64,000 nt of DNA from Erythroxylum novogranatense. Its lineage: Eukaryota > Streptophyta > Magnoliopsida > Malpighiales > Erythroxylaceae. Shown here in pieces: positions 48,207 through 60,527 of this stretch. The notes under the pieces were generated by a model. It was not told the origin of the DNA. It did not search any database and worked only from the letters and a program-made list of their open reading frames with translations. Each line of letters starts with the position of its first letter. The stretch's first letter is position 1. A program made the position numbers and the translations under genes. The DNA lies in NCBI GenBank assembly GCA_029891385.1, contig CM057228.1:53283783-53347782 (forward strand), given 5' to 3'.

Positions 48207-50440
48207 GCCTCAACATGCCTGAAGGTGCCTGATGTTCAGCCTTGACTTGCTGACACACTAGACACTTGCTCACAAACTCTGCTACATCCCTCTTCATGCC
48301 CTTCCACCAAAAATGCTCTCTCAAATCCCTGTACATCCTGGTACTACCTGGATGCGTGGCATAAGGCGCATTGTGTGCCTCATCCAGAATCTCATCCTTA
48401 ACTACTGCGCACATCCTAATACATGTACTGTTGTCCTTTGTCATCGCCCCATCATCCCTCACCTCTATCTCAGAAATCTTGTCATTCCGAATTTCCTCTC
48501 TGAGCTTACTCAAATCAGCATCTTGTGCCTGCAATTCCCTAACCTTTTCCCTTAGCATCGATCTCACTCGAAAACTAGCCAGAAGACAATCCGGCTCTTC
48601 CTGCTTTAAGCTTATCTTAAGCTTGGCCATCTCTTCCAATAAAGGAAGATAAACTGTCTGAACATGAGCAATCGAAGACTTCCTACTCAAAGCATCCGCC
48701 ACTACATTGGCCTTGCCCGGATGATACTCAATCAGCAAATCATAATCCTTAAGCAATTCAATCCACCTTCTCTGCCTCAAATTCAGTTCCTTCTGGCTCA
48801 ACAAGTACTTGAGACTCTTGTGATCGGTAAAGATCCTCGTCTGAACTCCATACAGATAATGCCTCCAAATCTTCAAGGCAAAGATCACAGCTACTAACTC
48901 CAAATCATGCGTCGGATAATTCAACTCATACGGCTTCAACTGCCTCGAAGCATAAACCATCACCCGATCTCCCTGCATCAAAACACAGCCAAGACCCTTC
49001 CTCGAAGCATCACTATACACAGTATAGCCCTCATCTCCAGAAGGCAAAACCATAATCGGAGCACTCGTCAATCTGTGCTTGAGCTCCTCGAAGCTCCTTT
49101 AACACTCATCACTCCAAACAAACTTCTGACTTTTCCTCAACAACTTCGTCATCGGAGCGGATATCATAGAGAATCCCTCCACAAACCTCCTGTAGTAACC
49201 TGCCAAACCCAGAAAACTCCTCACTTCTGTTACATTCTTCGGGGCTTCCCAATTCACCACAACTTCTATCTTCTTTGGATCCACATGCACTCCCTGTTCT
49301 GAAATCACATGTCCAAGAAATGCAACTTCCCTCAGCCAAAATTCGCATTTATCGAATTTGGCATACAGCTCATTCCTCCTCAAAGTCTCCAAAGAAATCC
49401 TCAAATGCTCTTCATGCTCCCGATCACTCTTAGAATAAATCAATAAATCATCAATAAAGACAATGATAAATTGGTCCAAGAATGACTTAAAGACCCGATT
49501 CATCAAATCCATAAAAGCTGCAGGGGCATTAGTCAATCCAAAAGGTATAACCAGAAACTCAAAATGCCCATACCAAGTCCTGAAAGCAGTCTTCGGCACA
49601 TCCGACTCCTTAATCCTCAACTGATGGTAACCCGATCTCAAGTATATCTTAGAGAAGACTTTCGCCCCTTGCAATTGATCAAACAGATCATCAATGCGAG
49701 GAAGCGGATATCGGTTCTTCACAATGACCGATTGACTTCACGTAGTCACACACATCCTCAACGAGCCATCTTTCTTCTTCACAAATAGACCGAGCTCCCC
49801 AAGGTGAAGAACTCGGTCTAACGCACCCTTTCTCCAACATCTCCTCTAATCGCTCCTTAAGCTCTTTCAATTCCGCCGAGCCATCGGTGGGCGTAATTGA
49901 AATCGGTGCGAGACTGAAAGAAGCTCAATGGGAAACTCAATTTCCCTAGCTGGCGGTAGTCCTGGCAATTCCTCGGAAAAGACATCCGAGAATTCCCTGA
50001 CCACTGGAATATCCTCCAGCTTCCCTCTATCTGCCCTGGTGTCCACCACATAGGCCAAAAACGCCTCACAACCCTTCCTCATCATCTTTTCTGCTGTCAA
50101 TGCTGAAACAATTCTGGGTGGACCTACTTTTCTGTCCTCAGTAAACACCACTCTTTCGTCATCACCCAAATCAAATTCCACTGTCTTCTGCTTACAATCC
50201 AAATGGGCATTGTACTTCTCCAATGTATCCATACCCACAATCACATCCAATCCTCCCATTTTCAGTGGCATCAAATCTACTACCAGCAGTGCTCCACCAA
50301 TACAAAGCTCATAGCCTCTATACACTTGACTAATCACAATGTACTGGCTGATCGGAGTACTCACCATCAGCGGAGTATCCAATGGGCTCACAATCCTATC
50401 ACACACAGGTCTACTCGACGAAACAAACGAGTAGAACCTG
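48207..50440 (-). pseudogene. gypsy C pol: protease, RT, RNase H and integrase zinc finger
   Basis: Protease starts at LVLIDPGST near 50430, then a frameshift into 50406-49867 (LDVIVGMDTLEKYNA, EFSDVFSEELPGLPP). 49723-49866 is frame-shifted but still encodes the EMLEKGCVRPSSSPWGA region. RT (49722-49099) has [29 protein letters not shown] and the catalytic [13 protein letters not shown] at about 49093 separates it from RNase H (49071 onward: [26 protein letters not shown]). The integrase zinc finger ([14 protein letters not shown]) runs to the A2 junction at 48207, beyond which it continues at 34223. Confidence 0.9.
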
Positions 50441-51813
50441 GATCAATCAAAACAAGCACATCATCAGCAAATAATCTAGCCATACCAGTGACAACATCTG
50501 GGGCGGCCTCTGCATCCTCCCGAGTCATTGCAAACACTCTAGCCGGTGCCTGCCCCCTAGGTCTACCTGGAAGATTCACTCTCTTGGCTGCATCAGAACT
50601 ACCCACTTCTGTTGCAGTCCTTTGACCCACAGTCTCTGTCCTCCTGGAAGCTTGCATCTGAGATCCCTCTCTCCTGGACGGCTGAGGACACTCTCTGGCC
50701 CTGTGTCCTTTCTGTCCACAATTGAAACATGCTCCCGTCAAACGGTAACACTCTCCACCATGGAAATTTCCGCAGTGCTCACAGTTAGGGATGGATGACT
50801 TGTTCCCATCTCCCCTTCTACTGTCGTCCATCGTCGAGGCTTGGTGAGAAACAGTAGAAGTCCTCATCGGTCTCGGTCTACTAGCACCACTGCTCCTCTC
50901 CTCAGACTGAACAGGGAAGCTCCTAGCACTCATGTCTGGCATAGGAGTACTAGTGCTACCTCCCCTCCTGAACTGCTCTCTGCCCTTTCTCTTCTTGTTC
51001 ACAGCACTCTTGATATTCTCTATGCTCTCAACCCTCAAAGCTGCTTCAACCAACTGCTGAAAATCACAGAAATTCTGCACTATCACTTTCTCTCTGATGG
51101 CTAAATGTAGTCCCGACTCAAACCGGCGACATCTAGCTGCCTCACTCAACATCAGATCCGAAGCATACCTCGTCAACTGAGTGAACCGACGCTCATACTC
51201 ACTGACTGTCATCTCCCTCTGGGTGAGACTAAGGAACTCCCTCGCCTCATTGAATGTAAACCTCGATAGATACTTCTTCTTAAAAACAGCCAAGAAGTTA
51301 CGCCATGACAACCCTACGAGTCTCATCGATCGCTCGCACGGCCTCCCACCAATGCAGAGCATCTCCTCAAGCAAACTTGCAAAGATAAACAACTCTCTCA
51401 TCATCCTCACGGTCCATCCGATCCAAAGACTCTCTCTCAGCCTTTCTCAACCAAGTCTCGGCTTCTTCTGGATCTGTTGTCCCATAGAAGTCGACTGCTC
51501 CATACTTCCTCAACCTATCAAACCGTCTCCCCTTCTGAGCTGGGGCTGAAGCAGAAGGTTGTGGCATCTGACCTATAGCTTGAACAAACGCCTGGGTGAA
51601 GGCCTGGAATAACCTCGGATCAATTGGAGGCACTAGCTCCTGCGGGACCTGCGACTCCTGAGACTGTGACAACATGGGCTCACTGCTTAACCCTACAGAA
51701 GCCTCAGCATCTCCTGGGGCTACTGACTCATCAGTCCTCTCCTCTCTAGTCGGAGAGTCAGGTGCAACAGATCCTTGCAGAACTCCTCGTGTCCTTCTAT
51801 GAGGTGGTATCAT
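50388..51813 (-). pseudogene. gypsy C gag
   Basis: ATG at 51813 (MIPPHRRTRGV), then a low-complexity N-terminus and the gag core (DRLRKYGAVDFYG, EAETWLRKAE). A frameshift at about 51370-51410 moves to the second frame, with WRNFLAVFKKKYL, EFLSLTQREMTVSEYERRF and a CCHC knuckle CFNCGQKGHRAREC. The frame reaches the protease motif DPGST and then leaves frame. Gag packages element RNA. Confidence 0.9.
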
Positions 51814-51968
51814 ACTCCTTCAAAGGTAAACACTAAGATTTAGCTATATGTCAATCGTAGGTTCTACATGCATGTATGATATGCAAGAAATCAAATGCAG
51901 CAAATAATCATATATCAAACAATTCATCCTACTATGCATTCTAAGCCGAGAACACACAAACCTAAAGC

Positions 51969-51980
51969 TCTGATACCAAA
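51969..51980 (-). promoter_or_regulatory. tRNA-iMet primer binding site of gypsy C
   Basis: Minus strand TTTGGTATCAGAGC close to the LTR edge, matching the TGGTATCAGAGC primer site. Confidence 0.82.
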
Positions 51981-51982
51981 CA

Positions 51983-54177
51983 TGTTGGTCCCGGGCCCCA
52001 GAACCCTATTCCTGAGGTGGCCCCTCGAGCTGCGCCAGCGACGGGCTACCCAAAACATCGGACCCGATCCCAACATCCATACAAAAGTCGATTCGCACAT
52101 ACAAAATTTTACACACGAATATCATACACCCAATCATTCGAACTATGCAATAAATACCCCATAAGCCAAGGGGCTTCATGCCATTACAATCCAAAAGAAG
52201 TTCAACAAGTGTTATCAACCATACATAATACAAATAAGTCTAAATCCAAAATATATGAAATATGCTCCATGATGACATGCTCGGAGGGCCAGCTAAAATA
52301 CTAACTTAGTACAATGATCTCTAACTACTACGGAGTTCTTCGATGCCTGGCAAGGATCAACTGAAGTCCTGAGTTGCACCTGAAGAGGAAAATAATGGGT
52401 TGAGCTACGCAGCTCAGTGGCTAATATAATTATAGCCATCGGCAATTAGCACAAATTCAAGCATATGAATGTATATATATATATATTATGTGCTTACATC
52501 AATTCTAGTTCTTACATGCTAAGCCAATAATACACGCATTCAGCATAGTTAATTCAACTCACAATTATGTCACAAAGTAGGCTTCACAATGAATAATTCG
52601 AATATGCAATGAACATCACAATGGCTTGAGGGTTCCATGGAAACAAAAGGGAGAAACCGAAGTTTACACCCTGAACGAAATGAGTCCATTCGGAGCTCAT
52701 AGGCCACAAGCGGGCAGCCGGAAGAAGGCTCTTGTCGACGTGCACGTGACGAACGAAATGGTTCCACTCTCGCCTAAACAAAAGCACATAATCATGCTCA
52801 GAATCATTTTGTCAAATGGTCTGTTTTCATGCTTCTCATTTATTCAAAATGCCATGACCGAAGTCGAGGCATAACATGCTCATACTCATATTCTCATGCT
52901 GCTTTTAAGGTATATGAAACCGAAATTATCCATTTAAACATACATAACATATAACATATATTCACACATAGGCAAGAATTTGCCTAATCACACAACAACT
53001 ATAAGTACATTACCCACCTAATATCGCTGAGTATCCGACTCACTGTTGTCCTTCCTCTTACGATGGAAACAGGTCGGCTTGGTTTCCTATAGCAAACCAA
53101 GTCCCAAATCAATAACAGTCAAAAGAAATATTCAATCAGCTTCGCAAAACGAAAACGCTAACACTAACAATCCACGCTCGACTTCCATCTAATCCCCTGA
53201 ATCCTAAGAGGCAAATACCGAACTTCCCTTCTTCATAAAACTTGTAGTCCTTTATCTCTATATTACAACGAATCCAAAATCACCTCCTTTGGACATCTAT
53301 AGGAAAAGATATGCCCAAAATACCAAACTTCATCTTTCTTTGGAACAGGTGCTGCGCATGTGGCTACGAAGTTACGCAGACGCGAACGCCCATCGCTTCG
53401 TCGCGACGAAGAACGCACTTGTCGCGACAAACGGCCTGTTGCTCACCGCGACGTGCATAAAATTCGTACGCCGCGACGAACACTAGTTCCTCGCACGTCG
53501 CGGCGTGTTCATAGCTGCATGTCGCGACGTGCGGGTCTGGAGAACGACTCCGAACCTGACTTCCCACCATTTTCCAACTTTAATCCTTCCCATTTGCAAA
53601 AACAACACCTCTAAACAATAGATCAAGTCTTCTACTACACTTCTAACCCATTCTAACCTTCCAATCCATCATAAACTCAACAACCCAAGGATTTCTAGCC
53701 ATTTTCTCCAAAAACCCTAAATCACCGATTCTAACATATACCAAGCTACCCTAGGGTTTAATCCAACTGAAACAAGGTTAAAAGGGTTTAAACTTACCGA
53801 TTATTGCTCCAAAACCGTCAAAGATCCTTGGAAATCGAAAGCTCTAAACACTCTTCTTCCTCTTCTCCTCCTACGACACTTCTCTCTTCTTTCTCTTTTC
53901 TTTTCTTTCTTTCTTCTAATTCTAACACTTAAGTCTTAAATGGAGGTGCAAGGACCATAATGCCCCTCCATGCAAAGCTTTAAGTGATCCAACTTAAGTG
54001 ATCTTCCCAAAATGCCCTCACACATATTTTATCCTTTCATTTCCCTTATACCATATTCAATTCAAATAACTCCCAATTATACACTAATACTACCCATTTA
54101 ATCAAATTAAGCCATAAACACATAATTAACACAATTCATACCTAATGACATCATTAAAAAAAATTCGGGGTCCAACA
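51983..54177 (-). repeat. 5' LTR of gypsy C
   Basis: 2195 bp, the partner of 30918-33096. Near its left end it has GAGGTGGCCCCTCGAGCTGC-type sequence where the other LTR has only about ten bases. Contains the CpG cluster at about 53340-53545. Confidence 0.93.
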
Positions 54178-54182
54178 ATAAA

Positions 54183-54864
54183 CCACAACGAACAAATGAA
54201 GATGTCTCCAATGATATTCACACAAAGATAAAATACTAAAACCTTTTGGGAAGAATGGCTAGAACATACACAAATTGTTGGCTTTGTGGAGTGCTCTTTT
54301 AAAGAGTATTTTAGAAGATGGTGAACAATTAAAAAAAAGACACTTTGTTTTCTTACAACTTTTGCACGAAAATGGAGTGTCTTTGACACCCTTTGGCCTC
54401 CCTCTAACCCCCAACATCAATGAAGAATTTGTGGGAATTAAGTGACTTTTAATCCCACTTAATTTAGCATGAAAATATTCACTCTTTCTTTAAAGGGTAA
54501 TTTTGTCATCTTACCTAATAAGCAAGATTCACATGTGTCATATGATTCACAATTAAATGACCCTAAACTACCACACTTTTGCAACTTAGTCGTGCATCTC
54601 TCATATCTTGGATCCCACATCCAAAACCATTTTACTCATTCTTCGCATCTCCAATGCGTGTGACCCATTAGATTTCCGGTTATGTTGGTCATTTGAATTA
54701 ACACTTAATTCAAGTAAGTCATAAGCGGTATCTAGCAACACATCATAACCTCCAATTAATCAGAAAGTCGGTAGTTTGACTACGAGCCTTTCTATAGATA
54801 ATGTTCCCTTGCAATTCGTCCTTTCACCATTCTATACCCCACTTAGTTCAGAGTATGGTTAAAG
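54183..54864 (-). repeat. 5' LTR of copia B, piece 2
   Basis: Aligns with 23504-24228 of the 3' LTR. Ends with GGTTAAAG (54857-54864), one copy of the hAT target duplication. Confidence 0.88.
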
Positions 54865-55346
54865 CAATGTTTTAAAAACCAAACCGGCGACTGAATTGGA
54901 GAAGCAGCTGATTCTTGGGTCAATGGTTCAACCGGAATTCAGTCGTGATCAAACTGGTAACTAATAAATATAACAATTTTTATTTTATATATTATGTATA
55001 TAAGATAATTTTTAAACATATTATTTAATTATTTATCTAACTTAAACCTTCAAACTTCAAAACATATAAGTTTTTTTAAGTTCACCAACAAAACATAAAA
55101 TAAGATAACAAAGCTAACTAGTCATATTTCATCAAAAAGATTTTTTTAAAAAGATCAGTAATCATAATATTCATTCAAGTCAAAATCAAAAGCTACTTCA
55201 TCATTGCCAATATGAACATCTTCAAAAGATTCCAAATTTAGTTGTTTGACAATTTCTTCATCACCTAATTTCATAATAAACAATATTAGACAAAATTACA
55301 CTTGGAAATAATATATCTAATCTTTAATATTATCTTACAAATTAAA

Positions 55347-57837
55347 TTAATAATAACCTTCATGTTGTTGTGGTGCTTCATCAATTATTAGAATTGCATT
55401 TTCCTGATAAATAGCATTTTCAAGATCTTCCTCACCAAGCTCTAGGGATCCATCGTTTTCAATGATCCAAAAATCAAGTTTGTCTATAGATTCATAATCA
55501 ATAGGATCATATTTCATCTTCTTGTTTAGCAACCTAAAACAAAACATTAATGGTAAGTTCAAATATAACTATGTTGGAAATCGCAAACAATAATAATAAG
55601 TTAATAACGTTTAACTAAGAGCGGAAAACGACAATAGCGATGCTTCAAACGCAAGTCGTAAGTGACGTAAACATGATCACATAGCCTTTGATGCTCCAAT
55701 TTGTTTCTCTTCTTTGTGTGAATACGTTTAAAAAAGCTCCAATTTCTCTCGCAACGAGAAGAGGAAGATGTTTGGCTAAGAATACGAATAGCCAACTTTT
55801 GCAATGTTAAAGCACTACCGCCATACAATCGTCACCATTCATCTACAAAAAATTTATAATTATCAAACAACAAAATCCTCGTAGATAATAAACATTAAAA
55901 GTATTAAGAATATAATTAAAAATTAAAAATTATTATATTAGTAGTAATATAATAGTTACCGGGGTGTAAGGTGTTTAACTTTAACACCTTATGAGCGCTT
56001 TCTCGATTGAAAGTACCTTGGCGATCACGATAAACTTGAATCTCTTGAATGCCTTTCGACAAGTTAGCACAAAAACTTTTTATATCAAGCATATCAAGAA
56101 GAGCAAAAACAATCCTATTCTTCTCACGATAGCCTTCACCATAAAAGAAAGTATGATTCAAAAAATACGCTACAGCATAAAGATTAAGCTTTAAGTGCTT
56201 ATCCCATCAAGCCTTAAAGATATCGGTGTAAGGCTTATATAATTTTGGCTTCTGTTTAAAGATCTCCTTCACTGTATTTTTTATCCTAAGCATGCCTTCA
56301 TAAACATAACCCAAAGAAGGTTTTTCATCTGCATCTACAATTCTCAACAATTGAATGATAGGAGCTACAGCTTTCACCATGATCAAGCAATCATTCCAAA
56401 ACTTACTATCTAACAAAATAGAACTAACAGATTTTCCTGTTGCAGTCTTTGCCAATCTATGACTAATAAAGTGCTTATCAATAACCAAAGCTTGTAATTC
56501 ATGCTTATGATTATAAACACTTTTCAAAGTAATGAAAGTAGTGGCAAATCGAGTTACCCCTAGACACACTATCTCTCTCCAACCTTCCCTTTTTCTTAAC
56601 CAAGATAAGAAGATTATATGGTTGTACACAAAAGCAGTTACCTTTGAAGCCTTTTGAAACAAGTTCTACAACGTGAGGCATATTACCAATATCTTTTAGA
56701 AGGAGATTCAAACAATGTGCAGCACAAGGTGACCCAAAAATATGCTCGTAGCGTTCATGTACCAATTTCCCAACTCTACATAATTTGTTGCAGTATCTAT
56801 CACTACGTGAACAACATTATTTGCTTCAACCCACTCAATAACTTCATAAAATAAATTAAATAATGATCTCTCATCTTTCACCATATCTCAAGCATCAACA
56901 GATTTCACAAATGTTATATTTGTAAACAAATAAATAAAGTTAAAAGGCTTAACTTGTATAATAACAAGCCAAATTCATAATATTATACCTGCTGGACAAT
57001 AAATTATAAAGTTTATCAAAGTTCTTTGTCTTTGATCACTCCACCCATCTGCCATGATTGAACAACCCGTTTGAGCCCAATTTTGTCGATTTTTATCAAC
57101 AAGTAGCTAACATTCTCTCTTACAATCTCCTAACAAATTAACCCTCAAATCATAATATGATGGACCTAATCCCAGGCCCAATAGCAGCAATTGCATCCAA
57201 AGCTTCTTGAAAGTAAGGAGATTGAATTGCATTGAAAGGAATACAAGCATCAAAAATCCATCTAGCAATTGCAATATGTACCTTATGAATTGCTTCCTTA
57301 CTAGATAACGCATTTCTCAAACTTGGTTGAGACCCTTTAGTTGTCTTTGGAGAAAAATATGAATATATTTCCATATCAACAGATTTCCTTTTCTCTTTGC
57401 GTTTACCAAGTGCTTATCTCTTAGTTGAACACATTTGTTTTAGTTCTTGAATTTCCTCTTGAGATTCAGGTTGATCACCATATGCTTCATTCAAATCCTT
57501 ATTTCGCTTCTTTTGTTGCACTTGCCTTAATGACTCCAACATTTTTTTACGGACATCATGACTAACCTTTTTACAAGAACTTATTTAACCAAGTACACCA
57601 GCAAGATGTTTTTTTCATCCTATTTATGCCACCTCCTCTAAAAACCAATGAGTAATGTAGACAAGTAAATATATTAGTAGCGCCCTCTTTATGCAAAGCA
57701 AAATGCTCCCATGCAGGATTGGTTTTTCGAAGATGTGGATTAACTGAGTTCGCTGTAGATTGCTGTCCGAATGATTGTGTTTTGGGATTAGGAGCATTCA
57801 AATCATTTGGAGTACTAATCTCATTAGGAATATCCAT
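55347..57837 (-). pseudogene. hAT transposase pseudogene
   Basis: Minus-strand remains in order: a BED zinc finger (PAWEHFALHKEG, FRGGGINRM), whose second Cys appears as Tyr and which shifts frame after GGGINRM; IARWIFDACIPFNAIQSP (57374-57150); a shift into GPSYYDLRVNLLGDCKREC; a DUF659 part near 57000-57100; CAAHCLNLLLKDIGNM (56765-56511); RFATTFITLKSV and DADEKPSLGYVYEGM (56662-56207); and the C-terminal dimerisation domain LYGGSALTLQKLAIRILSQT (55828-55601). A GT-AG intron (55959 to 55843 on the minus strand) is still recognisable. It would bind the ends and cut and paste the element in the nucleus, but numerous shifts and a TGA for Trp disable it. Confidence 0.88.
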
Positions 57838-57839
57838 GT

Positions 57840-59459
57840 TTCTAAATTCTGAACTTTCTATAAAAATTACACAAAATTTTATAATGTCATATTCATATAT
57901 AGCATTAAATCTCTCTAATCACAAATTTTTTAGCAAGACCACTAACTAGATAATAGATTATGTACCAAACTAGCTTTTATTTAGGTAAGTTACTCACAAC
58001 AAGCTATTAGGTGATACAAATTAACAAGTAAATGATTACATCTAATAATCTAATTAAGACATAACTAGAAGATACCAAAAAGAAAAACATATGCGATTTT
58101 AAAAAACTTGTCCACAATTAGAATTAAACATATTCCTTAATTAGAATTAAACAAAGAACAACCAAAACTTGGACCGTTCTTTGAAAAAAGTTATTAGATA
58201 AAAGCATAAAGCAACAAAATTTGCTAAATTTACATAGAACTTTAGATATACTATAGTTCATAATTCATATTAATAATTAATTTTAGTTAATTAAACACAT
58301 AATATTACATTAAATTATTCATACTTCTTATTAATATATATTAAATAATTTAATAATATATATTTAGTTAATACTAAATCAGATTATGAAAAAACAAAAG
58401 TAGTTTTATAATTTTCATAATTTTTAAAAATAGAAAGAAATCAAAACAAAACAAAAACTCAAATAAACATTTTTTAATGAAAACTAAAAATAAAAACAAA
58501 ACATGCTCTAAATTTTTCTTTTGATTAAAAATATACCAAAGGTATTAATTAATTCTTTAAATCCAATGTAGTTTGCATATGGTTTAACTTAAAAATGTGC
58601 TGCTAATATAAAGTACAGTACAACATAAAAATATCTTGTTATTAAAAATATATAAAAAATTTTGAATTTTACAAAGCACAATAAAAATTTAACTCAAAAG
58701 TGGAAACTGGAAAGTAACAAATGCAAAAGTTGAAACTTGAAAACTGAAACAGATGCAAAAGTTGAGTTTTGGATTTTGACTTTGTGCCTAGCCAATCATT
58801 TGTTTATTAAAGAGAATGATAAAGAAAATGGGATTCTTAGTCATTCGTCATTCCAACTTTGCTTTTTTTCTTCCCAATGCTTTATGTTTTTTTCTCCCTA
58901 ATCACATGCCTTAAGTGGAAACAAAAAAGTGAAATAGACGCAAAAGTTGATATCCAGAACCAGAAACATACCCAAAAAGATGTTAACTTCCACCCAAAGA
59001 AGAATGAAAATAAAAATAAAGAGTCATAGACGTCCAAAAGAATGAACCTGCAAATTCCCAAAAGAAGTACAGGAAAAATGAAAGTATGAAACACAAAATT
59101 ATTAAGAGAGATATAGAGAGAGATGTGAGAGAGAGAGATAAAGAGAGACTTGCTAAGGATTTTAGCCGATGAAGAGTGAAGTGAACAGTAATAGTGGTTG
59201 AGGTGAGACCTAAGACAGGTGAGAGAGAGCGGCGTTCTGTCTTCTTAATTCCCTGAGTTTTAAATCTATTGATTTTTAGCATTGTACTTTTTGAAATGTT
59301 CGGTCCTTTCTTTCATAGGTTCAGCGGTTTTTACCAGTCTGACAGCAAAATAAACGGGTCAATCTCACAAAAAATAATGGCTAAATCAGACCGCTTTATA
59401 CACCGGGTCACCGATTCTCCGGTCCAACCGGTCGGTTTGGTTCGGTTTTCAAAACACTA
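57840..59459 (-). other. hAT 5' non-coding region
   Basis: AT-rich, no gene. GA-rich microsatellite near 59101-59150. The last ~120 bp become GC-richer and contain CCGGTCCAACCGGTCGG, the subterminal part of the inverted end. Confidence 0.6.
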
Positions 59460-59467
59460 GGTTAAAG

Positions 59468-60236
59468 TGTTAATTCCCATTAGACTAACTACGTTACATC
59501 TAACCCAAGTGATGTTAGTTCATGTCCCTGAGACTCATTACTCAATTGGATATGTCACTGAAGACTATCTTCATGACATTTCCACTATGGCCAAAGATTC
59601 CCAAGTAATAACTCCAACAAGAGGTTGTGGGTATCATCTCCTCCTATCATAAGTGGCGAATCCTTTATTGGCTACTCAATAACTTTAAATACCTCAAGAT
59701 ATACCCAATCACCACCCTATAAGTAACTTCTGAGAGACAACAAGGTATGGAGTAAAAATACAGGATTAGTATCTAAGATATCCTTGAGCACCTCAAGTCT
59801 AAGGATATTTGCACCATTGCTATGATGAGACTATCATTGAAACTAGAATAGATTATCCTTATGATTGTCATGGCAGACCATCCAATGGACATTCACATGT
59901 TAACTCTAAATAACTCATACTTACAACTTATGAGATTCACTGCTTAATCTAATCAAGGAACATAACAAGTGCTAGTCCAGATTAATAATTTCTCGTCTCA
60001 TTAATCCTATAATTAAGGATAACTTAGATAATAACATAATTACATATCATAGAAATCTCATTATTATGATCTCCTTCATGTTATGTAATGTATCAATGAC
60101 TTCATTAATTTGATTTAAGATCACTATCAATTCATAAAGAACATGAACATCAAATAATGAAAATGTTTTTTTATTAATCATAAAGATTTGTACAATAAGT
60201 GCTAAAGGTGATTGCCTTTAGAGCACTTCTCTAACG
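59468..60236 (-). repeat. 5' LTR of copia B, piece 3 (5' end of the LTR)
   Basis: Aligns with 24229-25030. Ends CTTCTCTAACG, with the final base changed from A. Confidence 0.85.
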
Positions 60237-60527
60237 GGTTTCAACTAGAGCCAAGGGGATTGGATGTAGAATATGACTGATTAGTAGCCCATTAATAGCC
60301 AATTTGCAATTCAAAATCTTGTTGTGGCACCATCTTCCATACACCAATTTACTACTTTGATAAATGTGCCTCTATCCTCTAATATATGTCTCCAAAGAGG
60401 AGAACAGGATGTGGCTGGGGTGCAATGAGAAACCCTTTCTTTCCAAGGTATTTATTAAAAACAACTTTTGACCATAAGTTGTCATTTTCATGAGAAAGGC
60501 TTTGTTAAGACTCAAGACCATCAGTAT
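60237..60527 (-). pseudogene. LINE (non-LTR retrotransposon) reverse-transcriptase C-terminal remnant
   Basis: Minus-strand translations in two frames give NDNLWSKVVFNKYLG, then KVVNWCMEDGATTRF, the pattern (N..LW..V...KY......W..G.G...RFW) that links RT to the zinc-binding region of plant L1-type LINEs. A stop lies between the blocks. Truncated on one side by copia B and on the other by element E. The flank on the far side of copia B (up to 23311) was not recognisable as its continuation. Confidence 0.6.

Larger units (their letters stand above)
30918..54177 (-). mobile_element. Ty3/gypsy chromovirus C (Del/Tekay-like), nested in copia B
   Basis: Two ~2.2-kb LTRs and a perfect ATAAA target duplication (30913-30917 and 54178-54182). 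Minus-strand order is 5' LTR (right), gag, protease, RT, RNase H, integrase, chromodomain, 3' LTR (left): gypsy order, with the integrase before a chromodomain as in chromoviruses. Its integrase is split by copia A2 (34224-48206). Without the insert and one target copy it is ~9.3 kb. Stops and frameshifts in gag and pol mean it is not autonomous. Confidence 0.93.
54865..59459 (-). mobile_element. hAT DNA transposon nested in copia B LTR
   Basis: 4595 bp with a perfect 8-bp target duplication GGTTAAAG (54857-54864 and 59460-59467), the length typical of hAT. Inverted ends: CAATGTTTTAAAAACCAAAC at the left and RC TAGTGTTTTGAAAACCGAAC at the right. The empty site is preserved in the other LTR of B near 24225. 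The transposase inside is broken, so it cannot move by itself. Confidence 0.92.
23312..60236 (-). mobile_element. Decayed Ty1/copia retrotransposon B (outer layer of the nest)
   Basis: A minus-strand copia with its 3' LTR at 23312-25030, internal region 25031-30732, and 5' LTR in three pieces (30733-30917, 54183-54864, 59468-60236) split by gypsy C and the hAT element. Without the inserts and their duplicated target copies it is about 9.1 kb. Gag and pol resemble A2, so B is an older relative. No matching target duplication is seen: the left flank ends AGCCT and the right flank begins GGTTT. The terminal base of the right LTR has changed (CTAACG instead of CTAACA). Confidence 0.85.
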
